In this document: piece after piece, positions 11,046-23,140 of the stretch | How the letters are laid out: the number at the start of each line of letters is the position of its first letter | How positions within the stretch are numbered: position 1 is the stretch's first letter | Source: Ottelia alismoides | Taxonomy: Eukaryota > Streptophyta > Magnoliopsida > Alismatales > Hydrocharitaceae | Direction of reading: 5' to 3' | DNA length: 64,000 bases | NCBI GenBank assembly: GCA_037367405.1 | Contig: JAZKJV010003373.1 | Location: forward strand, 186,001-250,000 | Notes under the pieces: generated by a model | Database searches by the model: none | What the model saw: only the letters and a program-made list of their open reading frames with translations | Told to the model about the DNA's origin: nothing | Translations under genes and position numbers: made by a program

Positions 11046-11964
11046 TTAGCACAGATACAAGAAAACAAAGGGGTCTGGCATGTTCAGGAGGTGGAATGGC
11101 TTGTAGGGCATTGGGAGGAGGTGATCCGAGTGAGATCGAGGTGGACATATGTGAAAACATGTGGAGAAAGCGAAGGGGGCAGATGTGGAGTGGTCAGGAA
11201 CGATGGAGGATAGGCAGGGCACTGGTGATGTGGTTCGCCAGAGGAGCAACTTCGACGAACCGCAGGAGTGGTTTCTATGGCTAAAAAATGCAATTAAAAT
11301 ATGAACAAAGGTACGAAAAAAATCTAAAATTAAAGCTAAGCTAAAAATGCAAAAAAAAGATGGACCTCAGTGGTCGGAACCACGAAGAAAGACCTCGACG
11401 ATGGTGGCTCGCCGGAGGTGGTGGAGACCTCCCTCAACCGAGCTTAGTTCCGTCGCAAATGGGAAAGGGAGGAAGTTGTCACCTTCCTCTATCCAAGGTG
11501 CCAGAAGGGGGAGGATAAACGTGGTCAAAAGGGTTCAAAAATCAGATCGAAGTTGAGGACAAGTTATGTACAGGTGATCGAGCGGGTGTAAGAATCGAGT
11601 GAGATGGAACGAATCAAAGGTCCACTCCTCGAGATAATCATCAGGCGTGTAAGAACAATCCATGAGTAGGAAAAGTTCTGAAGACATCGATTACAAAATA
11701 TGCAAGGTGCGAGCTCCAAAAAATTGAGAATCGAGGCTAAAATACGTTCTGACACGGGTTAGGGTAGCAGGTCAGACTGTTGACCTGCAATCAACCGTCC
11801 AGGGCCTCAGGTTGGTCCACGTGGACCAACCAGAAAAAATATTTCCCAAAAAGAATTAGAAATTCATTATTAATTCATTAATGATTTTATTGATTTTAGG
11901 TTATGAAATAAAAAATGCTTCTTATTTTATATAGATTTTTATTATGATTTTTATTAATTTTTTA
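11046..11964 (-). repeat. Inverted fragment of the same LTR superfamily
   Basis: Read on the minus strand, this segment follows the U3-to-middle order of the LTRs: AT-rich, then TGGTTGGTCCACGTGGACC (about 11810), AGGTCAACAGTCTGACC, C-rich sequence, then a CTTAGCTTTAATTTTAG stretch (about 11325) like the one downstream of the donor site in the other LTRs. Diverged and truncated; no TG/CA ends found. Short ORFs on both strands are not protein-like. Confidence 0.6.
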
Positions 11965-12714
11965 GAGATTTGGAATTGCAAGTTACTTTTAGGGGTACAT
12001 TATAGGTATATTCATTTATGTTCAGAAACAGAGACTCTTATGCACTCCATTCAGAACATGCATTACAACAAAATTGAGCTATAGTAACTATTTTTCAAAA
12101 TCCGTCACTAAATTAGCCCATTGTTAAATATATAACGACGATATTATTCGTTGTGAAACGAGTTTTCGTACTCGAAATTAACGATAAATATCATATTTGT
12201 CATTATGTGATTAGGAACGATCCACATAGTGACGCTTATCAGTTGCTATTTTTCAAAATATCAACTAATCATCGTTAATTTTTTAGTTCAAAATTTAGCG
12301 ATGATTAATTAGAATTTTGAAAAATAGCAATGGATAAGCGTCGCTATGTGGACCATTGCTAATGATATAATGACATATATGATATTCATCGCTAATTTTG
12401 AGTATGAAAAAACATTTCGCAACGAATAATATCATCGTTATATTTTTAATAACGGCTAATTTAGTGATGAATTTTGAAAAAACCATAACTATAGCTCAAT
12501 TTTATTGTAGTGATGTAATTTTAACGGTTTTAGATTTGTTGTAATCGACCTATTCTGAATGAAGGATATGGGAGTATCCGTTTTCTGACAAAATTTGAAT
12601 GACATATTAAAGGGATATAACATGAAAGTATTTTCAAAAAAATAAAAGGAAGTGGTAAAAAATGATAATGGAATATGTAAATTTCCTACTCCATGGAGTA
12701 GGATCCCTTTCCTC
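11965..12714. repeat. Family A foldback element A0, split by a CACTA MITE
   Basis: The left arm (ATTCATTTATG, CAGAAACAGAGACTC, about 12010-12057) and right arm (about 12515-12700) are complementary and carry the family A core. They are interrupted by the element at 12061-12512. The right end carries a short palindrome around CTACTCCATGGAGTAG and abuts a (TA)n run at 12715. The left end is decayed and its boundary is uncertain. Confidence 0.65.
12061..12512. mobile_element. Miniature CACTA-type element, copy 1
   Basis: Ends are CATTACAACAAAATTGAGC and TTGTAGTG, and the flanks duplicate ATG (12058-12060, 12513-12515), the 3 bp target site of CACTA transposons. The whole element is a long inverted repeat (ACGATATTATTCGTTG against CAACGAATAATATCATCG). 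No transposase. It is the same family as 31010-31452, here with one terminal base changed from CACTA. Confidence 0.85.
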
Positions 12715-12750
<36 letters not shown>

Positions 12751-12753
<3 letters not shown>

Positions 12754-12897
12754 TCCTATGAGAGCCAAAACATGTAAGAGCATGAAAGCATTGATTCTGG
12801 ACCATTAGATTCAATCAAGAGAGAGGATACAGAATCATGTGGTCATGAATCAATGTTCATGCTCTCACAAGTTTTGGATCTCATAGGATCAGCCCTA
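12751..12897. repeat. Family B hairpin B1
   Basis: Arms GATCCTATGAGAGCC and TTGGATCTCATAGGATC face each other about 115 bp apart, with an AAGAGAGAG centre. A (TA)n(GA)n run lies on the left and TATATATAGGG on the right. Non-coding. Confidence 0.7.
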
Positions 12898-12904
12898 TAT
12901 ATAG

Positions 12905-13291
12905 GGTTAAATGAGGCTACACCCTGGGTGTAGCTAATTGGCTACTCCCACCCCCATTCTCCCCCTGTTTTTTATTTTTTTGGGAAATGAAAATATGTAT
13001 ATTCATCACTATATCCCCCTAATATGTCACTCTAATTTCGTCAGAAACAGACTCCTATGCTCTCCATCTGAAGGGAGTCAATTTTATCAATTCTGAAACC
13101 GTTAAAATTTGACAGTCTTGATGGAAAGGATAGAAGTCTTGAATTAAGTCGAATTTTCAATGACACCATGGTGATATATTATGATGTAAATTCTAATAAG
13201 TTTTATTTCATAAAAATAAAAGAAAATATAGAGAAAAAGGGGTGCGAGCATGCAAGATAGCTACACCTAGGGAGCATACTCATGTTTCCCA
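12905..13291. repeat. Family A foldback element A1
   Basis: Hairpin with the family A plan: outer cap (GTGTAGCTAATTGGCTAC), T-rich stretch, TATATTCATCACTATATCC, TTTCGTCAGAAACAGACTCC, centre, then a diverged right arm. This copy belongs to an older subfamily whose right arm reads AAGTCTTGAATTAAGTCG. Right flank ATATATAGACACAC. Confidence 0.7.
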
Positions 13292-14037
13292 TATATAGAC
13301 ACACACACACAATATTTCAAATAGGACTTGATCCTTCCATCCTTAAGGAAGGCCAACGATCGTAGCCGTTAGATTCAAATCTAACAACATCATCAATTTA
13401 TTTGCCCAAAAGGGTATTTTGGTCATCAACTTTTGCATTAATTATGCACGTCAATTAATATTCCGAAACACTAAATTTATATAGTTTTGTTTTTGGTATT
13501 TTTCACAATACCATATTTATAAAATGCTCATATTTTGTGTTGGGCGGCACTACGTGGGGCAATGTTTGTATCCTATTGTGTTTTTTTGTAGAATTTGTTG
13601 TTTCTTTTGCAACGATTATATGTTTTTTTATATTTACTGTGGTTCTTTCAAAATTAATCAGTCATTTGCAAATTTTATATGGTTCATTATAGAATACAAT
13701 TCATATTAACAATTAATGCAAGGTGATTTGTAATGATAGTATGGTTCTTTGTAGAATAAATTTTTTATGATTTTTTGTAAAATTGCAGTAGTCATTCACG
13801 CTCAATCGATGAGTAAAGTATAACCGAAATATTTATAATATACATTCAAAATGTATATCGTACATCCAAAATGTATAATACACATCAAATTTACAATATG
13901 CATAAAAAATTACAATTATCATTTGCACCCAATTGATACATAAAAATGCATATCAAATATCTATAATACACAACAAATTGTATAATGCACATCAAAAAGT
14001 GTATAATATACATCAATATTGTACATCTGTGTCGATG
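13292..14037. other. AT-rich intergenic DNA, no gene seen
   Basis: Contains a tract of loosely repeated ATACACATCAAA / GTATAATACACATC phrases (about 13840-14025). No ORF with a recognisable domain. Confidence 0.5.
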
Positions 14038-14042
14038 GGTCC

Positions 14043-17000
14043 TGATGAATCTCCATTTCATCACCTTTATTCCAGCAAATGCATGTAAATAGCCTCAATT
14101 TGTACATATTAGCATTCAATATTTATTGTATTTATTGTACATAGAACAAGGTTTTTAATGCCAATATGATAGAATAAAGGGAAGAAAAGAAAAAGGAACA
14201 AAATATTGCAAATATTTTATGACCCGAACCCCGAGACCAAGTCCAGAATGGAATTGGTCGACAAGGAATAAAGTAGGGGGAGATAAGGGCCAATTATACA
14301 ATAAATACCTCATTTATTCATGTCTTTATTTATGCATTTTTGACACCTATTTTGTACATAATTATTTATTCATCAAATAAAGAAACTTTGTACATGAAAG
14401 TTGTAGATAATAATGTAAATAAAAATACAAAATTGAGTTTATGTAAAAAGGACCCACAGTGTACATTTTATACCCAGAATAAAAAGCAAAAATCTCAACT
14501 TCACAGACCCATATCTTGCAAATAAAAACTCCAAATCACTCACACTCACCTTTAGTTGTATATAGCTTTCCATGAACTATTTTATAAAATTGGTTTCATA
14601 ATTTTTGGAGTCCATCTGTGGAAGTTAGATTTTTGGCCCACCTTGTATATAGGACTGATTAAAGTATTCATTTTATTCAATACTTATTATTTTTATAAAT
14701 TTATATTTTTAGAATTTTGTAAATAATGTATAGAATACATGTACATATTAAAACTAAAAGAAAACTAAAAAAGAATTTGTAAAATAAATAAGCCTATGTA
14801 ATACATAGGCAAAATACCTATGTTAAGAATGTACATAAATAAAAAGGGATTTAATTCTTTTATTTTCTTATTCATCTATATTTTTATGATAAAGTATACA
14901 TTATATATATCTTATTAAAAATACAAATCCAAAATAAAAATAAATAAAAGTCATTAAATAAATAAAATGTATATAATATATAGGTAAAATACCTATAAGT
15001 ATACCTACATATACATATACACATTTATTTAAAAATGTAAATAAGCTCATAAAAATTAAATAAAAAATATATTTATACTCACAAAAATAAGTTATAAATT
15101 TATAAAATAAGAAACTAAAATAATAAAATTAAAAATAAACACAATAAAAATAAATACATATAAATATACATAAAATACGTTATTTTAATAAAACCGTAAT
15201 AAAATACTTCAAAAAAACAAATAAAAATCATAAATAAATACTACATATTTAATAAACATTTTTTATTTTATATGCAAAACCTAATTAATTCATTTATTAG
15301 GTTAAATAAATGGGTCAAGATCGGTCCGATGTGGACCAATCAGGGGCCAGGGAAAGTTGACCTCCGGTCAACTCCCCCTGCGCCTCTGACTTCCATCAGA
15401 CGTGTCTTTTCCCCCGCTTTCCTCCCTTTTTCCTGGGCATCCCTGTCATCCATCGCCCTCGAATCCTTCACGGATTTTATTCTCTGATCATCCATGATTC
15501 CCACCGTGATCCTGGATCCTTTGTACATAGCATAGATTCCTTGATTTTGCCCGGCCAAATAAGGGTGCTGCTCTGGTTATAAATAAAGAACCACCACCTT
15601 CTCTTCAATTCTGGTCAGCCCCAACCGATTTTCTTCCTCGCATTCAGTCCCAGGTGTGCTCCTCGTGACAGGAGGATGCCGCCGGCACCTTGAATCGGCT
15701 GGAGATGGTGGTGGTTGCACCCACGGCGGCGCTCCGGCAGCCGTCCTGCTCCCTGGAGTTTCTCCAGGTATAAGAGCTGCGCGTTTACATTTTTAGGTAG
15801 ATTTTTATTCCAGCATTTTATTTCTGCATTTTATTTCACGTTTAGATTCATAGATTAGCTTAGTTTAGGTAATTCGAAGTTCGCCGGAGCTCAGCTCCGG
15901 CGACTTCTCCACAGTATCCTCGTTGTTCTCCGACCGCTCTTCCACCGTCATTTCGTTCCCTACCGTCTTCTCCACCTCCAGAACACCCTGTCCAACCGGA
16001 TTCATCCCTGGATCCGCGAATCGAAGCACCTCTACCGCCTCCCGCCGGAGCTTCTTCGCTCATCATCATCCCCTTGCTCTCAGCTTCAAACCCCGGGTCG
16101 AGGAGAGAGACCTCGAGCCCCTCTACCTTCCTGTGCAGGTTAGGTGCGTTAAGAAGCACCAGGAGACGATTCCCTTGCTGGCGGAGGTACCTGGAGCCCC
16201 GATCCTTCGCCGAGCTCGTGGCGGCGCTCCGACCTATCAAAGCACTCCAGCGGACAGAGCAGCCCTCCAGGAAGCTTATGGGACCTTCAGGTGCGGCGAA
16301 GACCGGCGGAGGAGCGAAATCTGGGCGGAAGAAGCTCGCCCCGGCGAGCTTTCTTCCCTGTTCTTGCACGTCAGCTCCCCGCCGTTGGATGAAGACGAAG
16401 GCCCAGGTCGACTCTCAACCGTCAGATCCTCCAGTGCTTACACCGTCAGATCACGCGAGTGATCTAATCTCAGACGTTGGATCGCGAACCATCATCGACC
16501 CACGTGGAGGCGCCGCGTGGATTAGTGGACGAAGAACAGCCGTCGGATGAAGCGCCTTTGGGGGTAAATTGCATATCCAACCCCCACCTTTTTGTATATT
16601 TAATGTTTAATATTGTAAATTAAATATAGCGTTGTGAATAATGTGGAAATTTTGCATGTGACCCCCTGTACCTTTGCTATTTTACTCTTGGGTCCAGTCC
16701 GCGTCACCTCACATGTCGTCCCACGTGAGGTGGTAAAAAATTGCACAAGTCCCCCTGTATGTTTGCATATTTATCTTTAGTTCATAAAATAAAATCTCAA
16801 GTGTATTATTTTTGTGAAAAATTGCAACCAGGACCCTAGAGTTTCTGAAATTGCATTTTGGTCCCTGTGGGTGCGGATCACGTGTAGTCCCACGTGATGG
16901 TTGAATTGCAAGGGGGCCCTGGCGGGTTTGCTTATTTGGTTTTAGTCCTTAAAATCGCAGAACACGTTAAGATATTTTGGTATTTTTGCACGGATGTCCC

Positions 17001-18116
17001 TGTCACTTATTTTATTTGCATTGATGCCCCTGTCAGGCTGTTTATTTTTTATATCTTTTATCTCTTTATTAAAAATAGCTATGAGGCTTCTAAAAATCCA
17101 GAAAAATTAGGATACATGTTTCATGTGATGCTCTTCCACGCCCATATTTCATTTCACAATTTTTGCATTTCTCCTAATTATTAAAAATGAAAAAGAAGCC
17201 CTTTTTGCACTGTTTAAATTAGAAAATACAAAAAATTAGAAAATGTTTTTGAAAAATTCCAAAAAATATTATATATGGTATGTATATGTATATTGAGTCC
17301 AGAAATTGAAAAAAACCTAAAAATAAAAAAATAAAATATAAAAATTTCAAGAAGCTCCAAAATCCTAAAAAAATATAAAAACCCTTTAAAAATACCAAAA
17401 ATATTTTTTTCCTATTTTTTTAATTATCTATATATTATTATTTATGTATTAAAATTAATTTGGGTTAATTTTGACACTTATTATATAATTTTAAACCCAA
17501 ATTAATTTCGGTCTATTTAATTAGTCCCATATTAGGGACATTTTTGGAATTAAAAATACATAAAAATTAGCAAAATTCCAGAAAAATAACATAAAAATTA
17601 GAAAAATATAAAAGGCCTAAAAATATATATTAAACTTAATATAGTGAGTATGTATATATATGTCTATATATCCATATACTACAATCCTCCCTTATTATAG
17701 ATATATTTCTTTCTATATGTATATATATATTATAATTAAAAATACAAAAAAATATAATACAAAATATAAAAACAAAATAAAAATTATAAAAGCAAAAATA
17801 AAAAAAATAAATATATAAAATCAAAAACCCACAAAAACAATAAGACTTGGACATGATCATTGAATTAAATAATTGCACAATCATTTTCAACATACATCCC
17901 CTTCGCCTCCCACTGTTCGACCTCTACATGCACTTACACCTATACACATTTGCATGTAGAGTTATAATAAATTTTAACTCCACATTTTTTGATATTCATT
18001 GCATATAATTCTTGTGGGTTAATTGTTGATCGATTTGAGGATTATTGAGCGGTCACCGCATCAACTATTGATCCGCCTTGTGGATTAATACGACCCTTAA
18101 TTTTCCTCTTTCATCA
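14043..18116 (+). mobile_element. Solo LTR of the gypsy superfamily (4074 bp)
   Basis: Starts TGATGAATCTCC and ends TTCATCA. It is bounded by a perfect 5 bp target duplication GGTCC (14038-14042 and 18117-18121). It follows the same order as the 3' LTR at 7375-11040: AT-rich U3, TGGTC-rich GC segment, TATA-like box (15577), intron-like segment 15769-16138 (CAG/GTATAAG to TTCCTGTGCAG), TTGCA-n-GGNCCCTG phrases, A-rich tail. No interior or second LTR remains, so it arose by LTR-LTR recombination. ORFs inside (for example 15923-16550) sit in the GC-rich part and resemble no known protein. Confidence 0.92.
15577..15588 (+). promoter_or_regulatory. Putative TATA box of the solo LTR
   Basis: TTATAAATAAAG is followed about 25 bases later by CTTCTCTTCAATTC, a plausible initiator. 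The position matches the TATA-like box of the 3' LTR at 8566. Confidence 0.5.
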
Positions 18117-18121
18117 GGTCC

Positions 18122-18438
18122 TCACCGCATTGCGTCCACTCCTCCTCTCACGTTCCCCCGTGCTCCAGTCCTACGCCACTGCATGCATCCGGTGTACGAT
18201 CTCGTTCGATGCCGCCAACAAGACATCCATCGCACGATCCAACTCAATTCCCATGCTCATCTCTGCTCTCAAGCCGCTGGATTCCGATACACGATCCGCT
18301 GCCACCGCGCTCGACGTTGTCCTCATTGCAATCGTCTGGGCGGCGTCGACGTCACCCGCAAGGAACTTGTCCTCCTTTTTCTCCCGCTCGCCACTCACCT
18401 CCATGCACACGACATCAGATTCGGTCCACCTGACCGCC
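18122..18438 (+). other. C-rich, gene-like fragment between two LTR copies, unidentified
   Basis: High-GC sequence in an AT-rich neighbourhood, continuing the host strand after the GGTCC duplication. An open frame at 18130-18441 reads through with a stretch NKTSIARSNSIPMLISALKP and DSDTRSAATAL. This is reminiscent of Armadillo repeats in plant U-box proteins, but too short and diverged to claim. It is cut by the next LTR fragment at 18439. Could be a captured or broken exon, or unrelated sequence. Confidence 0.3.
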
Positions 18439-19392
18439 TGATGAATCTCCTTTTCATCATCTTTATTCTATGATTTTGACCTCAAAAATCTTAGTAAATG
18501 CATGTAAATACCTCTAATTCAGGCATTTTACATTCATGTATCGTTGTGTAAATAACATATAAAATACAGTTTTTAATGTCAAAATTATAGAATAAAGAAA
18601 AGAAAAGGAATAAAATATTGAATATATTTTATGACCCTAAATCTCGAGACCTAGGTATCTCGATAATTGGGTCGACAAGGAATAAAGTATGGGGAGATAA
18701 GGACCAAATTACAAATAAATTCTATTTTTATTTATTCATTTTTATTTATTTTTGGGACCTAGTTTTAGTTCCACTTTTATACTTCAAATAAAGAAACTTT
18801 GAACATGAAAGTTGTAGAGATAATAAAATATAGAAAAATAAAAAATTGAGTTTATACAAAAATAACACACAGAAAAAAGAAACAGTCTAAATAAGATTCC
18901 AAAATCTCAACTTCCCAGACCCATATCTCTCAAATAAAAACTCAAAATATATCAACATAGTCTTTAATATATATAACTTTCAATAAGTTATTTAATGAAA
19001 GTGATTTCATATTCTTTAGATATAAAGTATGAAAGTTAGGTTTTGGACCTCTATTGTGTAGTTCACCCGATTAAAATATTTATATTATTTATTATTTATT
19101 ATTTTTGCAGTTTTATATTTTTATAATTTTTAAATATTATTTAAAATATATTTACATGTTAAAATAGGAATAAAACACTAAAGAAAACATTAAAATAAAA
19201 TAGGTATGTAAAATATATAGATGAAATACATATATCTATACCTATATAAATTATACATCTATTTATTTAAGTATATATAATATATAAAAATATATAATAA
19301 AAATATATTAAGTATATAAAAATAAATTATAATTATATGAAATAATAAACTAAATTAATAAAATCAAAAGTATAAAATAAAACAAAAGACAT
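18439..19392 (+). repeat. Truncated LTR (5' about 950 bp) of the gypsy superfamily
   Basis: Begins TGATGAATCTCCTTTTCATCA, then AATGCATGTAAATACC, GACCCTAAATCTCGAGACC and AAAGAAACTTTGAACATG, all in the same order as 14043 onward and 37188 onward. Homology stops where the half foldback element at about 19393 begins. Only U3 remains. Confidence 0.8.
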
Positions 19393-19597
19393 TTTAATGG
19401 TCTCAGAATTATTGAAATTGACCATATCTAGATGGACATGCTAGAAATATTTGTTTTGCATGAAATTTGAAACACATATTCCACACAATAAATTAAGTAA
19501 ATCCCCATAATATTTTTTCAAAAAAATAAAAACCAATAAGAAAAATACCCGGGTGTAGCTAGTTGGTTGCACCACCCGGTGTAGCTTTCCATTTCCC
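19393..19597. repeat. Family A foldback element A2, right half only
   Basis: Right arm only (GTCTCAGAATTATTG, TAGATGGACATGCTAG, then a cap GTGTAGCTAGTTGGTTGCACC) of the A1-like subfamily, ending at a (TA)n run (19598-19610). The left half is missing at the junction with the LTR fragment. Confidence 0.6.
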
Positions 19598-19610
19598 TAT
19601 ATATATATAT

Positions 19611-19975
19611 GGGCATGCATCCAGGTGCATGTAATTTTGCATGCGTCGGGGCCTATTTCTTCCAGTTTTTTTACTTTACCATGTATATTCATAAGTATAT
19701 CCATCCATTATGTCACTCGAATTTCGTCAGAAATATAGACTCATACGCTCTCCATCTAGAACATGTCGATTACATCAATTTTAAGACCGTTAAAATTACC
19801 TAACTAGATGGATGGTATAGGAGTCTCTGTTTCGGATGAAATTCGAATCGCATATAGAGGGATATAGGGATGAATATACATAGTGATATTTTCCAAAAAA
19901 AAGTAAAAAGCGTGGAAGATATAGACTTCGATGCATGTCAAATTACATGTATCTGGGTGTATACTCCCCAACCCC
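19611..19975. repeat. Family A foldback element A3
   Basis: Full hairpin with GCATG-type caps (CCAGGTGCATGTAATTTTGC left, CAAATTACATGTATCTGGG right). TTTCGTCAGAAATATAGACTC pairs with the right-arm GAGTCTCTGTTTCGGATGAA. Bounded by (TA)n on both sides. Confidence 0.82.
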
Positions 19976-19983
19976 TATATATA

Positions 19984-20298
19984 TTCACAATTTTTTATCA
20001 TTTTTTATTTTTTTAAAAAATATCGCTATGTATATTCATCCCTATATCATTCCTATATGTCACTCGAATTTCATCAAAAACAGAGGCTCCTATGGCCTCC
20101 ATCCAGACAGTCATTTTTAACAGTCACATGATTTTTTAAATCGATCTTATCTGCATGGAGGCCGTAGGAGTCTCTGTTTCAAACGAAATTCAAATGACAT
20201 ATAGGAGGGATATAGAGATGAATATACATGGTGATATTTTTCCAAAAAAAAATAAAAAAAAATGCGAAAATGGGGTGGGGGCATCCCTATTTTTTTCC
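19984..20298. repeat. Family A foldback element A4, left cap missing
   Basis: Arms ATTCATCCCTATATCATTCC and GAGGGATATAGAGATGAAT pair, and the core CTCCTATGGCCTCCATCCAG pairs with its complement. The right cap GGGGTGGGGGCATCCC is present but the left one is not. (TA)n lies on both sides. Confidence 0.78.
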
Positions 20299-20312
20299 TA
20301 TATATATATATA

Positions 20313-22189
20313 AGGGGAACTTGAATTAAGGTGCTACCTTTCCATGAGTATGGTGTGACACCTCCTAGGAGCCCTTCAATTTGGATCGATGGTAGTTAAG
20401 AAAACAACTAAATTAAACCCAAAATCACCTTCCAACCAGCATCCAAATCACCATTTTTAGGAAAAAAAGAATATTCTATTTGGTTATGTCATTATCCCGT
20501 TGCTTATTAATTACTCAAATTTAATTTTCTAAATATAGGATCCATCTCAATCTTGGCTTTGAATTACTTGAATTTCAAAAGAAAAACTCGGTGAAGGTCT
20601 CCTCCTTCCTCTCTTTTTCGTCAACCCTCGACATAGAGGTGGTGATTGCATTTGGAGATGATGGTGTGTGACAAGGTGACGGTGATGCATGGTGACGACG
20701 GCGGCGGATACTAGTTCTTAGTAATTTATTCATGTTCTTAGTAATTTTTTATCCATCCATCAATTGAGTTCCATGTTATTTTATATTGTTTTTATTTTTT
20801 ATGTTGATTTTAGTTTTTCTTTTGATTTTGATTCCATCTCGATTCAATATCCGATCATCTTCGATTAGAGGTATTGTTTCTCCTATCAATAGATTACACA
20901 ACATGTATATATGCATCCTGTTTTAGATCAAGTTCTTTTTAATTGCATCAATGACATATACATATGAAGTTTTTACATTCTATAATTTTGATGATACTGA
21001 TTTAATAATACGATACACATAATTACATTACATGAGATCATTTTACATTCCTCATCTTATTTTGCAATGTCATGGTATATTTTGCATTTAAATGACTTAT
21101 GCACCACCAGTTCAAACATGCATCAGGTATTTTTACATTACCTATGTTTATTTTATATTCGTATTTTTCATGTTATCTTTTTTGAAGAATAAAATATCAA
21201 TTATTGATTGACTTTTTATTTTGCACATCAACACATAATTGTTACAGTAGGAGCATGGATTTTACAAAAGTTACACATACTTCACAATGGATAGCGAACT
21301 TTGATGGACCTACAATATTGAAATGGATGGACATATAAAAAATTATACATTAATAATAAGCAATCTATTTTACAAAAATCATAATCATTGTACAAAATAG
21401 ATCAAAAAATTTACAAAACAACATCACAGAACATTGCTCCCATAAACTTTTCTCAGAAACTATGGAATTTTTCAAAATAAAGCAAATACAATGTACGAAA
21501 GATACTATGAAATTTATATAAAAAATATTACAGTTTACAAACATTACTTCTACATAATTTAGATGAAAAATGAGATTTAGCATATACTACGATGTGCATT
21601 TTTCTAATTTGAGAATTAAAAAATATAACCCATATTTAAACTCTTCAAAAAATAATATGCATATGACGTGTAACATATATAATGTGTTCACAATTTACCT
21701 CATTTGATATATTAGGAAATATAGTTGCAACAAAAACTCCATCATTTAAAGAATGTTTTCCACGTATACATCAATTAATTATACCTTTAAAAGCATCATA
21801 AATTTTAGGAAACACAACTACACAGAACACATCATATTTTGTCATTTAGACCTTTTCCGTACATCAATGGTTATAACTTTATAATTTACAGCACATGATT
21901 GTAAAATATATCAATCTTTTATAAATTGATAACAGTTATTTCAAAAAGCAGGCATTTATTCCATATATTTCTGGAAAATACAACGCGCACTCCTCGAGTT
22001 TGTCTAAATATATAATATTCAATGATATGGATTGTACTAATTAAGCATTACTTAATATATCCTCCATTGTACAAAAACCACCAATTATATCCTGATGATT
22101 TTAATCTCCAACTCATATTACGATCCAATGACAGAAATTGACATCTTTCCAAAATCAAAGAAATATGCCACCTCAATTGAAGTGCTCTT
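20313..22189. mobile_element. Family C element C1 (about 1.88 kb, non-coding)
   Basis: Starts AACTTGAATTAAGGTGCTAC and ends with the complement of CACTTCAATTGAGGTGGCAT, so it has imperfect terminal inverted repeats of about 20 bp. (TA)n runs flank it. The interior is non-coding, with many ATTTTACATT phrases. The last 900 bases match 29500-30600 (for example TAGGAAATATAGTTGCAAC, ATGTTTTCCACGTATACATC). No transposase was seen. Confidence 0.65.
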
Positions 22190-22202
22190 TCTCTCTCTCT
22201 CG

Positions 22203-22220
<18 letters not shown>

Positions 22221-22240
<20 letters not shown>

Positions 22241-22405
22241 TGTGTGGTCTTATGAGAGCAAAAAATGTGAGAGCATAAGAGCATGCATTATGGACCATAT
22301 GATTCTACTTTCTCTCTCTTGGTCTCCTCTCTCCTATATGGATCATATGGCCCAAAATGCATGCTCTCACAGGTTTTGGCTCTCATAGGATCACTCCTCT
22401 CTATA
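22221..22405. repeat. Family B hairpin B2
   Basis: TGAGAGCAAAAAATGTGAGAG and its complement CTCTCACAGGTTTTGGCTCTC flank ATGCATTATGGACCATATG/GATCATATGGCCCAAAATGC. Preceded by (TA)n(GA)n and followed by a (TG)n tract. Confidence 0.75.
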
Positions 22406-22466
<61 letters not shown>

Positions 22467-22480
22467 GTGTGTGTGTATGG
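22406..22480. repeat. (TG)n microsatellite
   Basis: About 75 bp of TG with a few interruptions (GTGCG, GTATG). Frames across it are repeat artefacts. Confidence 0.9.
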
Positions 22481-22866
22481 GGCTGGGGAGCATGCACCCA
22501 GGTGCATGTAATTTGACATGCACCGGTGCCTATATCTTCCACGTTTTTTCTATTTTTTGGAAAATATCACCATGTATATTTTTATATATATTCCTTCATT
22601 ATGATATTCAGATTTCGTCAGAAACAGAGACTCCTATGCCCTCCATCTAAAACATGTCGATTACAACAGTTCTAAGACCATTAAAATTACCTGTTCTAGA
22701 TGGAGGGTATAGGAGTCTATGTTTCTGACGAAATTAGAATGACATATAGGAGGGATATAGAGATGAATCTACATAGTGATATTTTTAAAAAAATAAAAAA
22801 ACGTGGAAGATATAAACCCTTGTGATGTAAAATCACATGCACCTTGGTGCATACTCCCTTTTTCCT
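22481..22866. repeat. Family A foldback element A5
   Basis: GCATG-type caps (CCCAGGTGCATGTAATTTG, complement CACATGCACCTTGGTGCAT). Core CAGAAACAGAGACTCCTATG pairs with its complement near 22715. A 26 bp (TA)n run follows. Confidence 0.82.
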
Positions 22867-22892
22867 ATATATATATATATATATATATATAT

Positions 22893-23108
22893 GAGTGATC
22901 ATGTGAGAGCAAAAAATGGTAAGAGCATGACAGCAATGATTCCGAACCACTACATATATGAGTGATCCTGTGAATGCAAAAAACTGTGAAAGCATGAGAG
23001 CAGTGATTCTTGACCACTAGATTCAACCAAGAGAGAGAAGACAGAATCTACTGGTCCAGAATCATTGCTCTCATGCTCTCACAAGTTTTTACTCTCACAT
23101 GATCACTC
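22893..23108. repeat. Family B hairpins B3: partial copy followed by full copy
   Basis: 22893-22957 is the left half of a family B hairpin (GAGTGATCATGTGAGAGC). 22960-23108 is a complete one (GTGATCCTGTGAATGC paired with CTCTCACATGATCACTC, centre AAGAGAGAGAAG). Flanked by (TA)n and by TATACATATACGTATAC. Confidence 0.72.
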
Positions 23109-23140
23109 CTATATACATATACATATACGTATACATATAG

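Noticed and set aside
22283..22650. Cys/Val- or His/Thr-rich open frames across the (TG)n tract
   Set aside because: Translation of a dinucleotide repeat; no start context, no domain, both strands open alike.
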